From the NCBI RefSeq assembly GCF_016583565.1, contig NZ_NRRF01000018.1, positions 1-64,000 of the forward strand: 64,000 nt of DNA, given 5' to 3'. Within the stretch, counting starts at the first letter, position 1, and each line of letters starts with the position of its first letter. Source of the stretch: Thiocystis violacea (GTDB taxonomy: Bacteria; Pseudomonadota; Gammaproteobacteria; Chromatiales; Chromatiaceae). The position numbers and the translations under genes were made by a program. Shown piece after piece: positions 34,360 through 42,598 of this stretch. A model generated the notes under the pieces. It saw nothing but the letters and a program-made list of their open reading frames with translations. It had not been told where the DNA came from and ran no database searches.

Positions 34360-36300
34360 ATGTACAGGTCTTCGACACGGCTGGATTCGTTCGCAACCAC
34401 AGTGAAGCGCCACCTGCTCTCAAGTCCGCTTTTGCGCAGCCTCTCATGCTGGGCTGCCGCGCTCTCGTTCGTCGTCGTCTGGTACTTCGCGGCACAGATG
34501 GCGATCGAGCATGTCTTCCAGGTCAAGCCCTGGGGCTCGACCTATGTCCGGGATCTGGCCGCGCACCTCCTCATTGGCGCGCTCCTCTTCGGGATCGCGC
34601 GCTCCCTGCCGCGATTCATGGTGACGGCCAGCGTGATCTTCACGGCCCTCACCGCGAGCAACGCCGCCAAGCTCGCCATTCTCGGCGCCCCCATCATGCC
34701 GGACGACTTCGCCGCGGCACGCAACATGTTCCTGCTGCTCGATGGCTGGCTGCTGGCGGGCGCAGTCTTCCTGGTGGCCACGCCCATCCTCCTGCTGGGC
34801 TGGATGATCGCCTGGAAGCGGCCTCGCACCTGGATCAACGTCGCCCTGCTCGGGGCTGCCCTGTCCCTGGTCGCAGCCGATCCCGGATTGATCTCCGCCG
34901 AGTTGGACAAGCACTTCGGCAACTCCGTTTGGAACCAGCCGGAAAACTACCAAAAGCGTGGCCTACCCATCCATCTGCTGCAAGAGACCGCCCGCAATCT
35001 CTCGCGCCGGATCGCACCGCCGACCGAGACGGAGGTCGCGGACGCGCTGGCCTATCTGAACACCGAGCCCAAGGCGCCCTTCGTCAAGGTCTCCGCGCCC
35101 AACCGTCCAGAGCGCAACCTGCAAAAGCGCAACCTGCACATGATCCTGCTGGAGTCCTTCTGGGATCCGACCCTTCTCAAGGCATCGAAGCTGTCGGCCG
35201 ATCCCCTCGACCCGAGATTCCGGCAACTCTGGTCCGCGACCGACGAGTCGCACCTACTCTCGCCCGTCTTCGGCGGCTACACCGCCAACACGGAGTTCGA
35301 GGTGCTCTGCGGCTTTCCGGTCACGGCGGACAACGTCTACTTCGAGACGGGCCTGCGACGCGACGCCCCCTGCCTGCCCGAGCACTTGCGCCAGGCCGGG
35401 TATCACGGCGTCGCCTCGCACCCCAACTCGGCGTCCTTCTGGAACCGCGTCAACGCCTATCGACGCATCGGCTTCGAGACCTATCTGGCCGACAAGGATT
35501 TCCAGATGGACGACATGAACCGCTCGTTCCTGAGCGACGCGTCCCTCTATCGGCAGGTGATGGACCGCCTGGAGCCGGAATTCGGCGAATCCAAGCCGGT
35601 CTTCGACTATATCCTCACCTACTTCGGACACCTGCCCTATCCGCTCAACGAGCAGCGCCCGGCGATGATCACGGCGGCGCCGGGACATGAGGTGGTCGCC
35701 GCCTATGCCAACACCGTCTACTACAAATCCCGCGAGCTGATGGATTTTCTCGAAGCACTGCGGGCAAAGGATCCGGACGCCGTCATCGTCCTCTTCGGCG
35801 ACCACCTGCCAGCGCTCAACCCGAACTTCGGCGGCTACACCGAGTCTGCGGTGCTCGCCAAGCGGCGCGGCGACTTCACCGACGAGATGTTCCGAACGCT
35901 CGTGGAAACTCCGCTGATCATCATCGACGGCAAACGCGGCCCAGTCCCGGTGGGCAACCTGCCCGCCTACCAGGTTCCGGCCCTCCTGCTGGAGCTGCTC
36001 GACGACCAGCGCCCGACAATGATGACGCTCGCGGCTCAGCTGGGCCAAACGCAGCGCATCCGCCCCCTGCCGGGTGTGCATCTCGCCTTCGACGGGGATG
36101 CGGTCGAGGTGTGCCGCCATGGCGAAACCGACGCGTCGGACTGTGCAACCTCCGCCACATGGGTGAAGGCCGTCGAAACGCTGCGCAACGACCTCTTCGG
36201 CGGCGACCAGCACACCCTGCTCAATCTGCAAACCTTGAGCGCCGGGTTCAGAGAGGCCGCGGTGGCGCCGCCCAAACCTCTGGCGAATGGATACTTCTAG
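34360..36300 (+). CDS. LTA synthase-family membrane sulfatase/phosphotransferase
   Basis: 646 residues. Five membrane helices occupy about residues 30-175. The periplasmic sulfatase-fold domain starts near 255: LHMILLESFWDP with metal ligand Glu265, the nucleophile region GGYTANTEFEVLCGFP with Thr308, and FGDHLPAL near 485. In Gram-negative bacteria such proteins (OpgB, EptA relatives and LTA-synthase-like enzymes) transfer phosphoglycerol or similar groups to glycans or lipids; true lipoteichoic acid is not expected. The last codons, for NGYF and the stop, are the first unit of a triple 19-bp repeat that continues past the stop. Confidence 0.88.
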   Translation: MYRSSTRLDSFATTVKRHLLSSPLLRSLSCWAAALSFVVVWYFAAQMAIEHVFQVKPWGSTYVRDLAAHLLIGALLFGIARSLPRFMVTASVIFTALTASNAAKLAILGAPIMPDDFAAARNMFLLLDGWLLAGAVFLVATPILLLGWMIAWKRPRTWINVALLGAALSLVAADPGLISAELDKHFGNSVWNQPENYQKRGLPIHLLQETARNLSRRIAPPTETEVADALAYLNTEPKAPFVKVSAPNRPERNLQKRNLHMILLESFWDPTLLKASKLSADPLDPRFRQLWSATDESHLLSPVFGGYTANTEFEVLCGFPVTADNVYFETGLRRDAPCLPEHLRQAGYHGVASHPNSASFWNRVNAYRRIGFETYLADKDFQMDDMNRSFLSDASLYRQVMDRLEPEFGESKPVFDYILTYFGHLPYPLNEQRPAMITAAPGHEVVAAYANTVYYKSRELMDFLEALRAKDPDAVIVLFGDHLPALNPNFGGYTESAVLAKRRGDFTDEMFRTLVETPLIIIDGKRGPVPVGNLPAYQVPALLLELLDDQRPTMMTLAAQLGQTQRIRPLPGVHLAFDGDAVEVCRHGETDASDCATSATWVKAVETLRNDLFGGDQHTLLNLQTLSAGFREAAVAPPKPLANGYF

Positions 36301-36341
36301 CCTGAATGGATGCTTTTAGCCTGAATGCATGCTTTTAGCCT
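36285..36341 (+). repeat. Triple 19-bp tandem repeat across the stop of the LTA-synthase-like gene
   Basis: Units GAATGGATACTTCTAGCCT (36285), GAATGGATGCTTTTAGCCT (36304) and GAATGCATGCTTTTAGCCT (36323) follow head to tail. The first contains the codons for Asn-Gly-Tyr-Phe and the stop TAG. The extra two copies add 38 bases after the stop. Confidence 0.85.
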
Positions 36342-36641
36342 AAAGAGTCGTCAGCAGGCATCCCCGAGCCGGTTGAAACAGAACCGGCCCCGCCTCCCAC
36401 GGGAACACCAAGGGCCGGCGACTTCATCGCATGGGTCATCGCGCAGGTAGCGCGCGAAGCCGTCAAGATCCCGCCCGGCAAGACCCGGCGGGCCTCCTCC
36501 GATATCATCGACTTGGTGTTCGGGATCCGCGGACCCTTCACCTCGCGCGGACCACTGAGCTGGTCCGGCGACGGCAGACGCGCAACCCGCACAACGATCG
36601 AACATCCTCGCCTCGAGTCGCGCTCAGAGGCATCGCACTGA
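36339..36641 (+). pseudogene. Open-frame remnant with coding-like composition but no start
   Basis: One hundred sense codons follow a TAG with no ATG, GTG or TTG in the first half. Third-position G/C preference is strong throughout, and the translation looks like real protein: a Pro/Glu-rich linker, then GDFIAWVIAQVAREAVKIPP and SSDIIDLVFGIRGPFTS. I do not recognise a family. Removing the two extra 19-bp copies would put it in frame with the LTA-synthase-like gene behind its TAG, so it may be a lost C-terminal extension or the tail of another broken gene. Confidence 0.45.
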
Positions 36642-36680
36642 CTGCGCATCCCCCTTGGGGTCTTGGTCATCGGTTGGACC

Positions 36681-36761
36681 GGTAGGGTGGACGAGCGAGC
36701 GCGAAGTCCACCGAACCCCGCGCCGTTGTTGGTGGACTGCGCTACGCTTGTCCACCCTACC
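36681..36761. repeat. Long inverted repeat (REP/MITE-like palindrome)
   Basis: Arms of 32 and 31 bases, starting GGTAGGGTGGAC and ending GTCCACCCTACC, enclose an 18-base loop and pair with few mismatches. The type resembles short non-coding palindromes dispersed in many gammaproteobacterial genomes; whether other copies exist needs the full genome. Confidence 0.75.
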
Positions 36762-36825
36762 GAAGACGATTGGTCCGAAGGATGATCGACGCCCCCCTTG
36801 GAAACGACCCGAGACCAAGCGCAAA

Positions 36826-36906
36826 CTGACACCTGACACCTGACACCTGACACCTGACACCTGACACCTGACACCTGACACCTGACACCTGACACCTGAC
36901 ACCTGA
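36826..36906 (+). repeat. Heptanucleotide array (CTGACAC)11
   Basis: Eleven perfect head-to-tail copies of CTGACAC occupy 36826-36902, followed by a partial CTGA. The array ends 11 bases before the ATG of the V-ATPase subunit B gene. Perfect short arrays of this length change copy number by slippage, so spacing of promoter or ribosome site could vary between cells; any effect on expression is inference. Confidence 0.9.
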
Positions 36907-36917
36907 AAACCGGACCC

Positions 36918-38297
36918 ATGAGCATCAAAGAATATCGCACCACAGTCGAAGCCCGGGGCGGTCTGTTGGTGGTGAGGAAGACCCCCGGCGTCGCCTTCGG
37001 CGACCGCGTGCGCATCGAGGACCATGCGGGACAGATCCGCAACGGCCAGGTGATCCGCGCGGCGGACGATGAGGTGCTGATCCTGGTCTTCGAGGGCACG
37101 GACGATCTCGACCTGGAAAGCACCTGGGTGCGCTTCCTGGACGAGCCGATCGAGATCGCCCTCTCGCCGGAACTCCTGGGACGTGAATTCAACGGGCTCG
37201 GGGAGCCGCGTGACGGTCGCCCGCCGGTACTCTCCGGCCTTCGCCGCCCGGTCGGCGGCTCGGCGATCAACCCGGCGGCGCGCACCTATCCGCGCGAGTT
37301 CATCCAGACCGGCATCTCGACCATCGACGGACTCAACAGTCTGGTGCGCGGGCAGAAGCTGCCGATCTTCTCGGGCTCGGGTCTGCCGCACAATCGGCTG
37401 GCCGCGCAGATCGTGCGGCAGGCGAAGCTGGTCGACGAGAGCTCGAGCTTCTCGGTCGTCTTCGCGGCCATGGGCGTGTCCTACGCGGACGCCAAATTCT
37501 TCCGCGATGAGTTCGCCAACTCGGGCGTGCTGCGCAACGTCGTCATGTTCGTCAACCTGGCGGACGATCCGCCGGTCGAGCGTCTCACCCTGCCCCGCAC
37601 CGCGCTCACCGCCGCGGAGTACCTGGCCTATGACCTCGATCGTCACGTCCTGGTCATCATCACGGACATGACCAACTACGCCGAGGCCCTGCGCGAGGTC
37701 GCGACCGCCAAGGGCGACGTGCCGGCGCGCAAGGGCTATCCCGGCTATCTCTATTCCGACCTGGCCGAGATCTACGAGCGCTGCGGGCGCATCCACGAGC
37801 GCCACGGCTCCATCACCATGATGCCCGTGGTCTCGATGCCGTCTGACGACATCACCCACCCCATCCCGGACCTGACCGGCTATATCACGGAGGGGCAGAT
37901 CGTGCTCTCGCGCGAGCTGCACAACCAGGGCATCTACCCGCCGGTCTTCATCTCCCCGAGTCTGTCCCGGCTGATGAAGGACGGCATCGGCAAGGACGAC
38001 ACCCGCGAGGACCATCCGCGCGTCGCCGCCCAGCTCTACGCGCTCTATGCCCGGGCGCAGGAGACGCGCAACCTGGCCTCCATCATCGGGGCGGACGAGC
38101 TCTCCGAGCGGGATCGGCGTTACCTGCGCTTCGCCGATGAGTTCGACCAGCGTTTCGTCGGCCAGGGCGAGGCCGAGGACCGCTCCATCGAGGCGACGCT
38201 CAACCTGGCCTGGGAGCTGATGAGCCGCTTCCCGCGCGAGGCGCTGACACGTCTGAAGGAGACGGATCTCGCCAAGTACCACCAGGGGAGCGAATGA
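36918..38297 (+). CDS. ntpB: V-type ATP synthase subunit B
   Basis: 459 residues, the normal length for the non-catalytic B subunit of V/A-type ATPases. Typical stretches are EFIQTGISTIDGLNSLVRGQKLPIFSGSGLPHN (shown at about residues 128-160), FVNLADDPPVERLTLPR, ALTAAEYLAYDLDRHVLVI and GSITMMPVVSMPSDDITHPIPD (in part). B alternates with catalytic A subunits in the hexamer. The gene looks intact, but no A subunit is upstream or anywhere else in the window. Only a weak GGA precedes the ATG, just behind the heptamer array. It overlaps the YkgJ-type gene by four bases. Confidence 0.95.
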   Translation: MSIKEYRTTVEARGGLLVVRKTPGVAFGDRVRIEDHAGQIRNGQVIRAADDEVLILVFEGTDDLDLESTWVRFLDEPIEIALSPELLGREFNGLGEPRDGRPPVLSGLRRPVGGSAINPAARTYPREFIQTGISTIDGLNSLVRGQKLPIFSGSGLPHNRLAAQIVRQAKLVDESSSFSVVFAAMGVSYADAKFFRDEFANSGVLRNVVMFVNLADDPPVERLTLPRTALTAAEYLAYDLDRHVLVIITDMTNYAEALREVATAKGDVPARKGYPGYLYSDLAEIYERCGRIHERHGSITMMPVVSMPSDDITHPIPDLTGYITEGQIVLSRELHNQGIYPPVFISPSLSRLMKDGIGKDDTREDHPRVAAQLYALYARAQETRNLASIIGADELSERDRRYLRFADEFDQRFVGQGEAEDRSIEATLNLAWELMSRFPREALTRLKETDLAKYHQGSE

Positions 38298-38593
38298 GCA
38301 CCCCGACCAAGCGCCTGATGGACGCCTCGGCACCGGTCAGCTGCGACAGCTGCGCCGCGGCCTGCTGTCGGCTGGAGGTGATGGCGATCTCCGACGGCGA
38401 GATCCCCGCGCGCTTCACCACGCGGAACGCCTGGGGAAATACGCTGATGGCGCGCCTGGACGACGGCTGGTGCGCGGCGCTGGATCGCGACACCCTGCGC
38501 TGCCGGATCTATGCGCAGCGACCACTCGGGTGCCGCGAGCTGGAGCTTGGCGGCGCGGATTGCCTCGCCGAGCGCGCGGCCAGGCGTTCATGA
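38294..38593 (+). CDS. YkgJ-family cysteine-cluster protein
   Basis: 99 residues. The pattern CDSCAAACCRLEV near the N-terminus and CRIYAQRPLGCRELELGGADC near the C-terminus are those of the YkgJ / CxxCxxCC group, thought to bind an Fe-S cluster or zinc. The biochemical role is unknown. Its ATG overlaps the subunit B stop by four bases, and subunit D begins 62 bases after it. A small cysteine protein placed inside V-ATPase genes could be an accessory factor, which is inference from position only. Confidence 0.85.
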   Translation: MSTPTKRLMDASAPVSCDSCAAACCRLEVMAISDGEIPARFTTRNAWGNTLMARLDDGWCAALDRDTLRCRIYAQRPLGCRELELGGADCLAERAARRS

Positions 38594-38655
38594 AACGCCC
38601 GCGGTCGGTCCCGCAGGCGTGACCCCAACGGCGAGAGCTTCTGGCGAGAGCGTCT

Positions 38656-39279
38656 ATGGCACAACAACTGATCAAGGTTCCACCGACCAAGAACACCCTG
38701 CTCCGCCTGAAGAAGCAGGTGAAGTTCCTGGAGGAGGGACACACCCTGCTGGAGCGCAAGCGCGAGCTGCTAACGCGGTTGGTCTACGAGCGGATCGGGG
38801 TCTACCGCCAACTCCGTCATGAGTCGGAGGCGGCGCTGCGCGACGCCTATCAGTGTCTGAGCATCACGCATCTGCGCATGGGCAGCCGCGGCATCCGGCA
38901 GGCCGCCCTGGGGGCCGAGCCCGCACTCAAGGTGGACATCCTGCCGCGCCGCGCGCTGGGCGTGGCCTATCCGGCGGTAACCAGTGAGCGGATTGCATTG
39001 AAACCGGTCGGCCTGCTGGGGACGGACGCGAGCTTCGACACCACGCGAGAGAATCTGGCGAATGCGGCGGTGCTGCTGGCGCGGTTGTCAGAGGTCGAGA
39101 TCGCGCTGCACCGCCTGCTCGAGGAGCAGCGCAAGGCGCAGAAGCGCGTGAACGCGCTCAAGTACAACATCATCCCGCTGTACCGGCGGACCATTCATTT
39201 CATCCAGTCGTCGCTGGAGGAGGAGGAGCGCAACACGCTCTTCCAGGTGAAGCTATTGCGGCAGAAGGCGGGGGCGTGA
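38656..39279 (+). CDS. ntpD: V-type ATP synthase subunit D
   Basis: 207 residues, normal length. The N-terminal helix PTKNTLLRLKKQVKFLEEGHTLLERKRELL (about residues 10-39) and the C-terminal helix RVNALKYNIIPLYRRTIHFIQSSLEEEERNTLF (about 166-198) form the coiled coil of the central rotor stalk. This is diagnostic of V/A-type subunit D. Downstream lies a convergent, unrelated gene, so the cluster ends here and the membrane subunits I and K and the stalk subunits C, E and F are missing. Confidence 0.93.
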   Translation: MAQQLIKVPPTKNTLLRLKKQVKFLEEGHTLLERKRELLTRLVYERIGVYRQLRHESEAALRDAYQCLSITHLRMGSRGIRQAALGAEPALKVDILPRRALGVAYPAVTSERIALKPVGLLGTDASFDTTRENLANAAVLLARLSEVEIALHRLLEEQRKAQKRVNALKYNIIPLYRRTIHFIQSSLEEEERNTLFQVKLLRQKAGA

Positions 39280-39316
39280 GCCTCGGTGGACGCTCGACGC
39301 TGAGTGCCGGGAAGCG

Positions 39317-39341
39317 CGTGACACCGCGCGGCGGTGTCACG
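39317..39341. repeat. Palindrome of the dispersed TGACACCGC family, copy 3
   Basis: Perfect 11-bp inverted repeat CGTGACACCGC / GCGGTGTCACG with loop GCG, between the convergent V-ATPase subunit D and amidotransferase genes. Confidence 0.65.
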
Positions 39342-39382
39342 GGAGGCTTGATGCCGGGTTCCGCAATGCAGCCTGCGCGCGT

Positions 39383-40084
39383 TCAGCGCCCTGTCGCGGC
39401 GAGCCGGTCGAGCAGGGCGAACAGGGTTCCATGGATGCGCGCATAGTCGTCCTCCGTCGCGGCCAGCATCCGCTCCGCGCCTTGGACGGTGGCCGAGGGC
39501 CGGATCTCGTCCGCACAGAGGTGAACGATGTCAGCGATGCTCTCCGGCGTGGACTCCAGGTGGCATTGCAGCCCCAGCACGCGATCCTCGTAGAGGTAGA
39601 TCTGATGCTCGCAGGCGGCACTGCGGGCGAGGTGCGTCGCCCCCGGCGGAAGCTCGAAGGTATCGCCGTGCCAATGGAAGACCTCCAGCGTCGGCGGCAT
39701 GAATCCGGTGATCGGGGACGCCTGGCCCGCGTCCGTCAGCATGATCGGCATCCAGCCAATCTCCGTGTGTGGATTGCGATAGACGCGCGCCCCGAGCGCG
39801 TGCGCAATGAGCTGCGAGCCCAGGCAGACGCCGACCACCGTCTTGCCAGCGGCGATGCTCTCGGCAACGAAGGCCTTCTCCGGCACCAGCCAGGGGTGCT
39901 CGGCCTCGTCGTGGATCCCCATGGGACCGCCCATGACGACCAGCCAGTCGAAGTCGGATTGCGCGGGCAGGTCCGTGTGCTCGAAGAGGGGCGTCCGGGT
40001 GACGCCATGGCCCTTGCGCTCCGCCCATTCGCCGATCGCCGCGGGACCCTCGAAGTGGACATGCTGCAAACAATGGATGCGCAT
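39383..40084 (-). CDS. Class I glutamine amidotransferase-like protein
   Basis: 233 residues. The GATase1 triad is present: Cys87 in VVGVCLGSQLIAHALGA, His175 and Glu177 in GLQCHLESTPE. The oxyanion region is VMGGPMGIHDE. It has no synthetase domain, so it belongs to the stand-alone group annotated as GMP-synthase-like amidotransferases; related proteins act on gamma-glutamyl compounds. The substrate is unknown. A strong AAGGAGGTG precedes the ATG. The Nudix gene lies 45 bases upstream on the same strand, so the two are probably co-transcribed. Confidence 0.85.
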   Translation of the reverse strand: MRIHCLQHVHFEGPAAIGEWAERKGHGVTRTPLFEHTDLPAQSDFDWLVVMGGPMGIHDEAEHPWLVPEKAFVAESIAAGKTVVGVCLGSQLIAHALGARVYRNPHTEIGWMPIMLTDAGQASPITGFMPPTLEVFHWHGDTFELPPGATHLARSAACEHQIYLYEDRVLGLQCHLESTPESIADIVHLCADEIRPSATVQGAERMLAATEDDYARIHGTLFALLDRLAATGR

Positions 40085-40129
40085 CGACTCAACACCTCCT
40101 TGTTCGAAATGAAACCACGACGCGCCCGC

Positions 40130-40696
40130 TCAACATCCCGGATCCTCCGAGAGGATCTCAAGGCGGTTGCGGATCAGCGCCCCCGCGCGGTAGAGACCGA
40201 CCAGGGTCTTGCTGTCCGTGATGTTGCCGTCGTTGCACCAATCCAGGGCCTGCACCAGCGGCATCCAGTGGACTTCGATCAGCTCGCCGTGCTCATGCTC
40301 GACCGGCACGCCGTTGAGACCGCGCGCGAGCCAGAGGTGGATCACCTCGGTGAAGATGCCGGGCGAGCTGTGCATGATGCCCAGCTCGCTCCACTCGGAC
40401 ACCTCCAGACCGGCCTCCTCCAGCAGCTCGCGCTGGGCCGTCCCAAAGGGCGACTCGCCCGGCTCGATGCGGCCGGCGGGCAGCTCCCAGAGCCAGCCGT
40501 CGCTGGCATGCCTGAACTGACGCAAGAGGCAGACGCGGTCCTGATCGTCCAGCGCCACGGCGGCGGCGCCGCCTGGATGACGCACCATTTCGAGATCGAC
40601 CTGCGTGCCATCCGGCAGCTCGACGCTCTCGACGGCGACATCGATCACCTTGCCCTGAAAGACCTGCTCGCGTTTCAGGATCTTGCCTTCACTCAT
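40130..40696 (-). CDS. Nudix hydrolase, ADP-ribose pyrophosphatase type
   Basis: 188 residues. The Nudix box is complete at 75-97 (GRIEPGESPFGTAQRELLEE). The preceding LLRQFRHASDGWLWELPAG is typical of the NudF/NudE-like ADP-ribose pyrophosphatase branch, which splits ADP-ribose into AMP and ribose 5-phosphate. GAGGAG before the ATG at 40696 rules out the longer frame starting at 40798. It is divergent from putP and probably shares the downstream amidotransferase transcript. Confidence 0.88.
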   Translation of the reverse strand: MSEGKILKREQVFQGKVIDVAVESVELPDGTQVDLEMVRHPGGAAAVALDDQDRVCLLRQFRHASDGWLWELPAGRIEPGESPFGTAQRELLEEAGLEVSEWSELGIMHSSPGIFTEVIHLWLARGLNGVPVEHEHGELIEVHWMPLVQALDWCNDGNITDSKTLVGLYRAGALIRNRLEILSEDPGC

Positions 40697-40784
40697 GACG
40701 TTCTCCTCATTGGCGGGTGGACGACAGGAACCCGCCAGGGCCTGATCGGCGCCGCACATGCTGCGGCACATGGGGGCGGTCGCA

Positions 40785-40814
40785 TTGGATGCCGCCAAAA
40801 AGTCGCCTTAAACT
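40785..40814 (+). promoter_or_regulatory. Candidate sigma-70 promoter of putP
   Basis: TTGGAT at 40785 and TAAACT at 40809 are 18 bases apart; predicted transcript start near 40821, about 46 bases before the TTG start of putP. The -35 box is weak (three matches), the -10 box fair (four matches). Confidence 0.35.
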
Positions 40815-40866
40815 AGCGTCGCACAACGGTTTCGACAAGCAAGATCCTGACGCAAGGAGTCGAGAT

Positions 40867-42384
40867 TTGACCAATCACCCCGTCATCATCGCCCTGACCT
40901 TCGCCATTTACTTCGCGGGCGTCTTGCTGATCGGCTGGTTCGCCTATCAGCGCACCAGGGATCTCTCGGACTTCATCCTGGGGGGGCGGCGGCTGGGCAG
41001 CGGGGTGACGGCGCTGAGCGCCAGCGCCTCGGATATGAGCGGCTGGCTGCTGCTCGGGCTGCCTGGCTTCGCCTACGCCGCCGGGCTTGAGTCCATCTGG
41101 CTGGCGGGCGGCCTGCTGCTCGGGACCTGGCTCAACTGGCGCATCGTCGCCCGGCGCCTGCGCGTCTTCAGCGAGGCCTATGGTAACGCTCTGACGCTGC
41201 CGGAGTATTTCGCCAATCGATTCGAGGACAGGACCGGCCTGCTGCGCGGTCTCGCCGCCATCATCATCCTCTTGTTCTTCCTCATCTATACGGCCTCCGG
41301 GCTGGTCGCGGGCGGGACCCTGTTCGCCTCGGTGTTCGGCGTTCCCTACGTCTGGGCGGTCGCGGCGGCGGTCCTCTCGATCATCCTCTACACCGCCGTT
41401 GGCGGTTTCCTCGCGGTCTCCTGGACCGACGTGCTCCAGGGTCTGCTCATGGCATTGGCGCTGCTCGTCGTCCCCTGGATCGCCTTGGACCAGGTCGGCG
41501 GCGCGACGACCGCCTTGAGCCAGCTGCGCGCCGCCGATCCGCGCTTGCTCGATGCGCTGACGAAGACCGATGGCACGGCCCTCGGCTTCATCGGCATCCT
41601 CTCGCTCGCCGCCTGGGGCCTGGGCTATTTCGGCCAGCCGCACATCCTGGCGCGCTTTCAGGCCATCCAGTCCGCGCGGCAGATCGGGCGCGCGCGGCGC
41701 ATCGCCGTGACCTGGGTCGCCGTCACCCTCCTGGGTGCGACGCTCACCGGCATGGCAGGCATCCTGCTGGTCGATCCGCCCCTCGCCGAGGACGCACGCG
41801 AGACCGTCTTCATCGTCCTGGTGAATCTGCTGTTCCACCCGGTCGTGGCCGGCATCCTGCTCGCCGCCATCCTCGCCGCCATCATGAGCACGGCGGACTC
41901 GCAGCTCCTGGTCTGCTCCTCCGCCTTCACCGAGGATGTCTACCGCACGGCCTTCCGGCGCTCGGCGAGTCAGAAGGAGCTGGTGGCCGTGGGCCGCGTG
42001 GCCGTCGTTCTCGTCTCTCTGCTGGCCTTCGCCATCGCACTCGACCCGAGCACCATGGTGCTGGATCTGGTCTCATACGCCTGGGCGGGATTCGGCGCCG
42101 CCTTCGGACCCGCCGTGATCCTATCGCTCTACTGGCCGCGCATGACCGGCTCCGGCGCGCTGGCGGGGATCGTCGTCGGCGCCCTCGTCGTCGTGATCTG
42201 GAAGTCGCTCAGCGGCGGTCTCTTCGACCTCTACGAGATCGTTCCAGGTATGCTGGCATCGAGCCTCGCCATCTATGTGGTCAGCGCCATGACCCAGGGC
42301 GAGCGGTCTCGGCGACTCGCGGAGCGCTTCGTGGAACTCCGACGCCAGGGTGGCGATCCGCGGACCGACGGAGGGGCGTCCTAG
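40867..42384 (+). CDS. putP: Sodium/proline symporter (TTG start)
   Basis: 505 residues, 13 predicted helices, sodium/solute symporter family. The signature LSASASDMSGWLLLGLPG and the following WLNWRIVARRLRVFSEAYGNALTLPEYFANRF (in part) are specific for PutP, as is ILAAIMSTADSQLLVCSSAFTEDVY. It imports proline with Na+, for nutrition or osmoprotection. The TTG at 40867 has AAGGAG seven bases upstream, and the protein begins like other PutP proteins (NHPVIIALTFAIYF). No putA gene is nearby. Confidence 0.92.
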   Translation: MTNHPVIIALTFAIYFAGVLLIGWFAYQRTRDLSDFILGGRRLGSGVTALSASASDMSGWLLLGLPGFAYAAGLESIWLAGGLLLGTWLNWRIVARRLRVFSEAYGNALTLPEYFANRFEDRTGLLRGLAAIIILLFFLIYTASGLVAGGTLFASVFGVPYVWAVAAAVLSIILYTAVGGFLAVSWTDVLQGLLMALALLVVPWIALDQVGGATTALSQLRAADPRLLDALTKTDGTALGFIGILSLAAWGLGYFGQPHILARFQAIQSARQIGRARRIAVTWVAVTLLGATLTGMAGILLVDPPLAEDARETVFIVLVNLLFHPVVAGILLAAILAAIMSTADSQLLVCSSAFTEDVYRTAFRRSASQKELVAVGRVAVVLVSLLAFAIALDPSTMVLDLVSYAWAGFGAAFGPAVILSLYWPRMTGSGALAGIVVGALVVVIWKSLSGGLFDLYEIVPGMLASSLAIYVVSAMTQGERSRRLAERFVELRRQGGDPRTDGGAS

Positions 42385-42452
42385 CGGCCGCGGAGCATGC
42401 CTCGCATCCGAGCGCGCGTGGACGCCAGAGGTCGTGGGCTTGGCGGCGGCCA

Positions 42453-42486
42453 CGGTCATGAGTCTGTAACCGGATGTCAATAAACT
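42453..42486 (+). promoter_or_regulatory. Pho box and -10 element of phoB
   Basis: CGGTCAT-GAGT-CTGTAAC (42453-42470) matches the Pho box, two 7-base repeats near CTGTCAT separated by four bases (six and five matches). TAAACT follows ten bases later (42481-42486), the arrangement seen at PhoB-activated promoters. It implies autoregulation of phoBR by phosphate starvation. Confidence 0.6.
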
Positions 42487-42598
42487 AGCGCCTGCCCAGT
42501 CGCTGATGCTTCGCGCGCCGCGCAGTGCTCCGCGGACCACGACCTTCAACCACCCATGCGCCGAGATCACGGCAACCACCCCTCCAGGACCCTTGGCT

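Larger units (their letters stand above)
36301..36917. other. 617-base repeat-rich junction upstream of V-ATPase subunit B
   Basis: No intact gene. In order it holds the end of the 19-bp tandem repeats, the start-less remnant, an 81-base inverted repeat and an 11-copy heptamer array, each listed separately. The clustering of four different repeats or remnants makes this the most rearranged-looking spot in the window. Confidence 0.7.

Noticed and set aside
34360..36300. True lipoteichoic acid synthase
   Set aside because: The fold and catalytic Thr match the family, but the surrounding genes are Gram-negative in type, so only a related phosphoglycerol or phosphoethanolamine transferase role is claimed.
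36826..36906. CRISPR array
   Set aside because: Seven-base units without spacers; a simple tandem repeat.
36624..38333. 569-codon frame antisense to subunit B including repeats of VSGVRCQ
   Set aside because: The repeat peptide is only the translated heptamer array, and the rest is a shadow of the V-ATPase gene.
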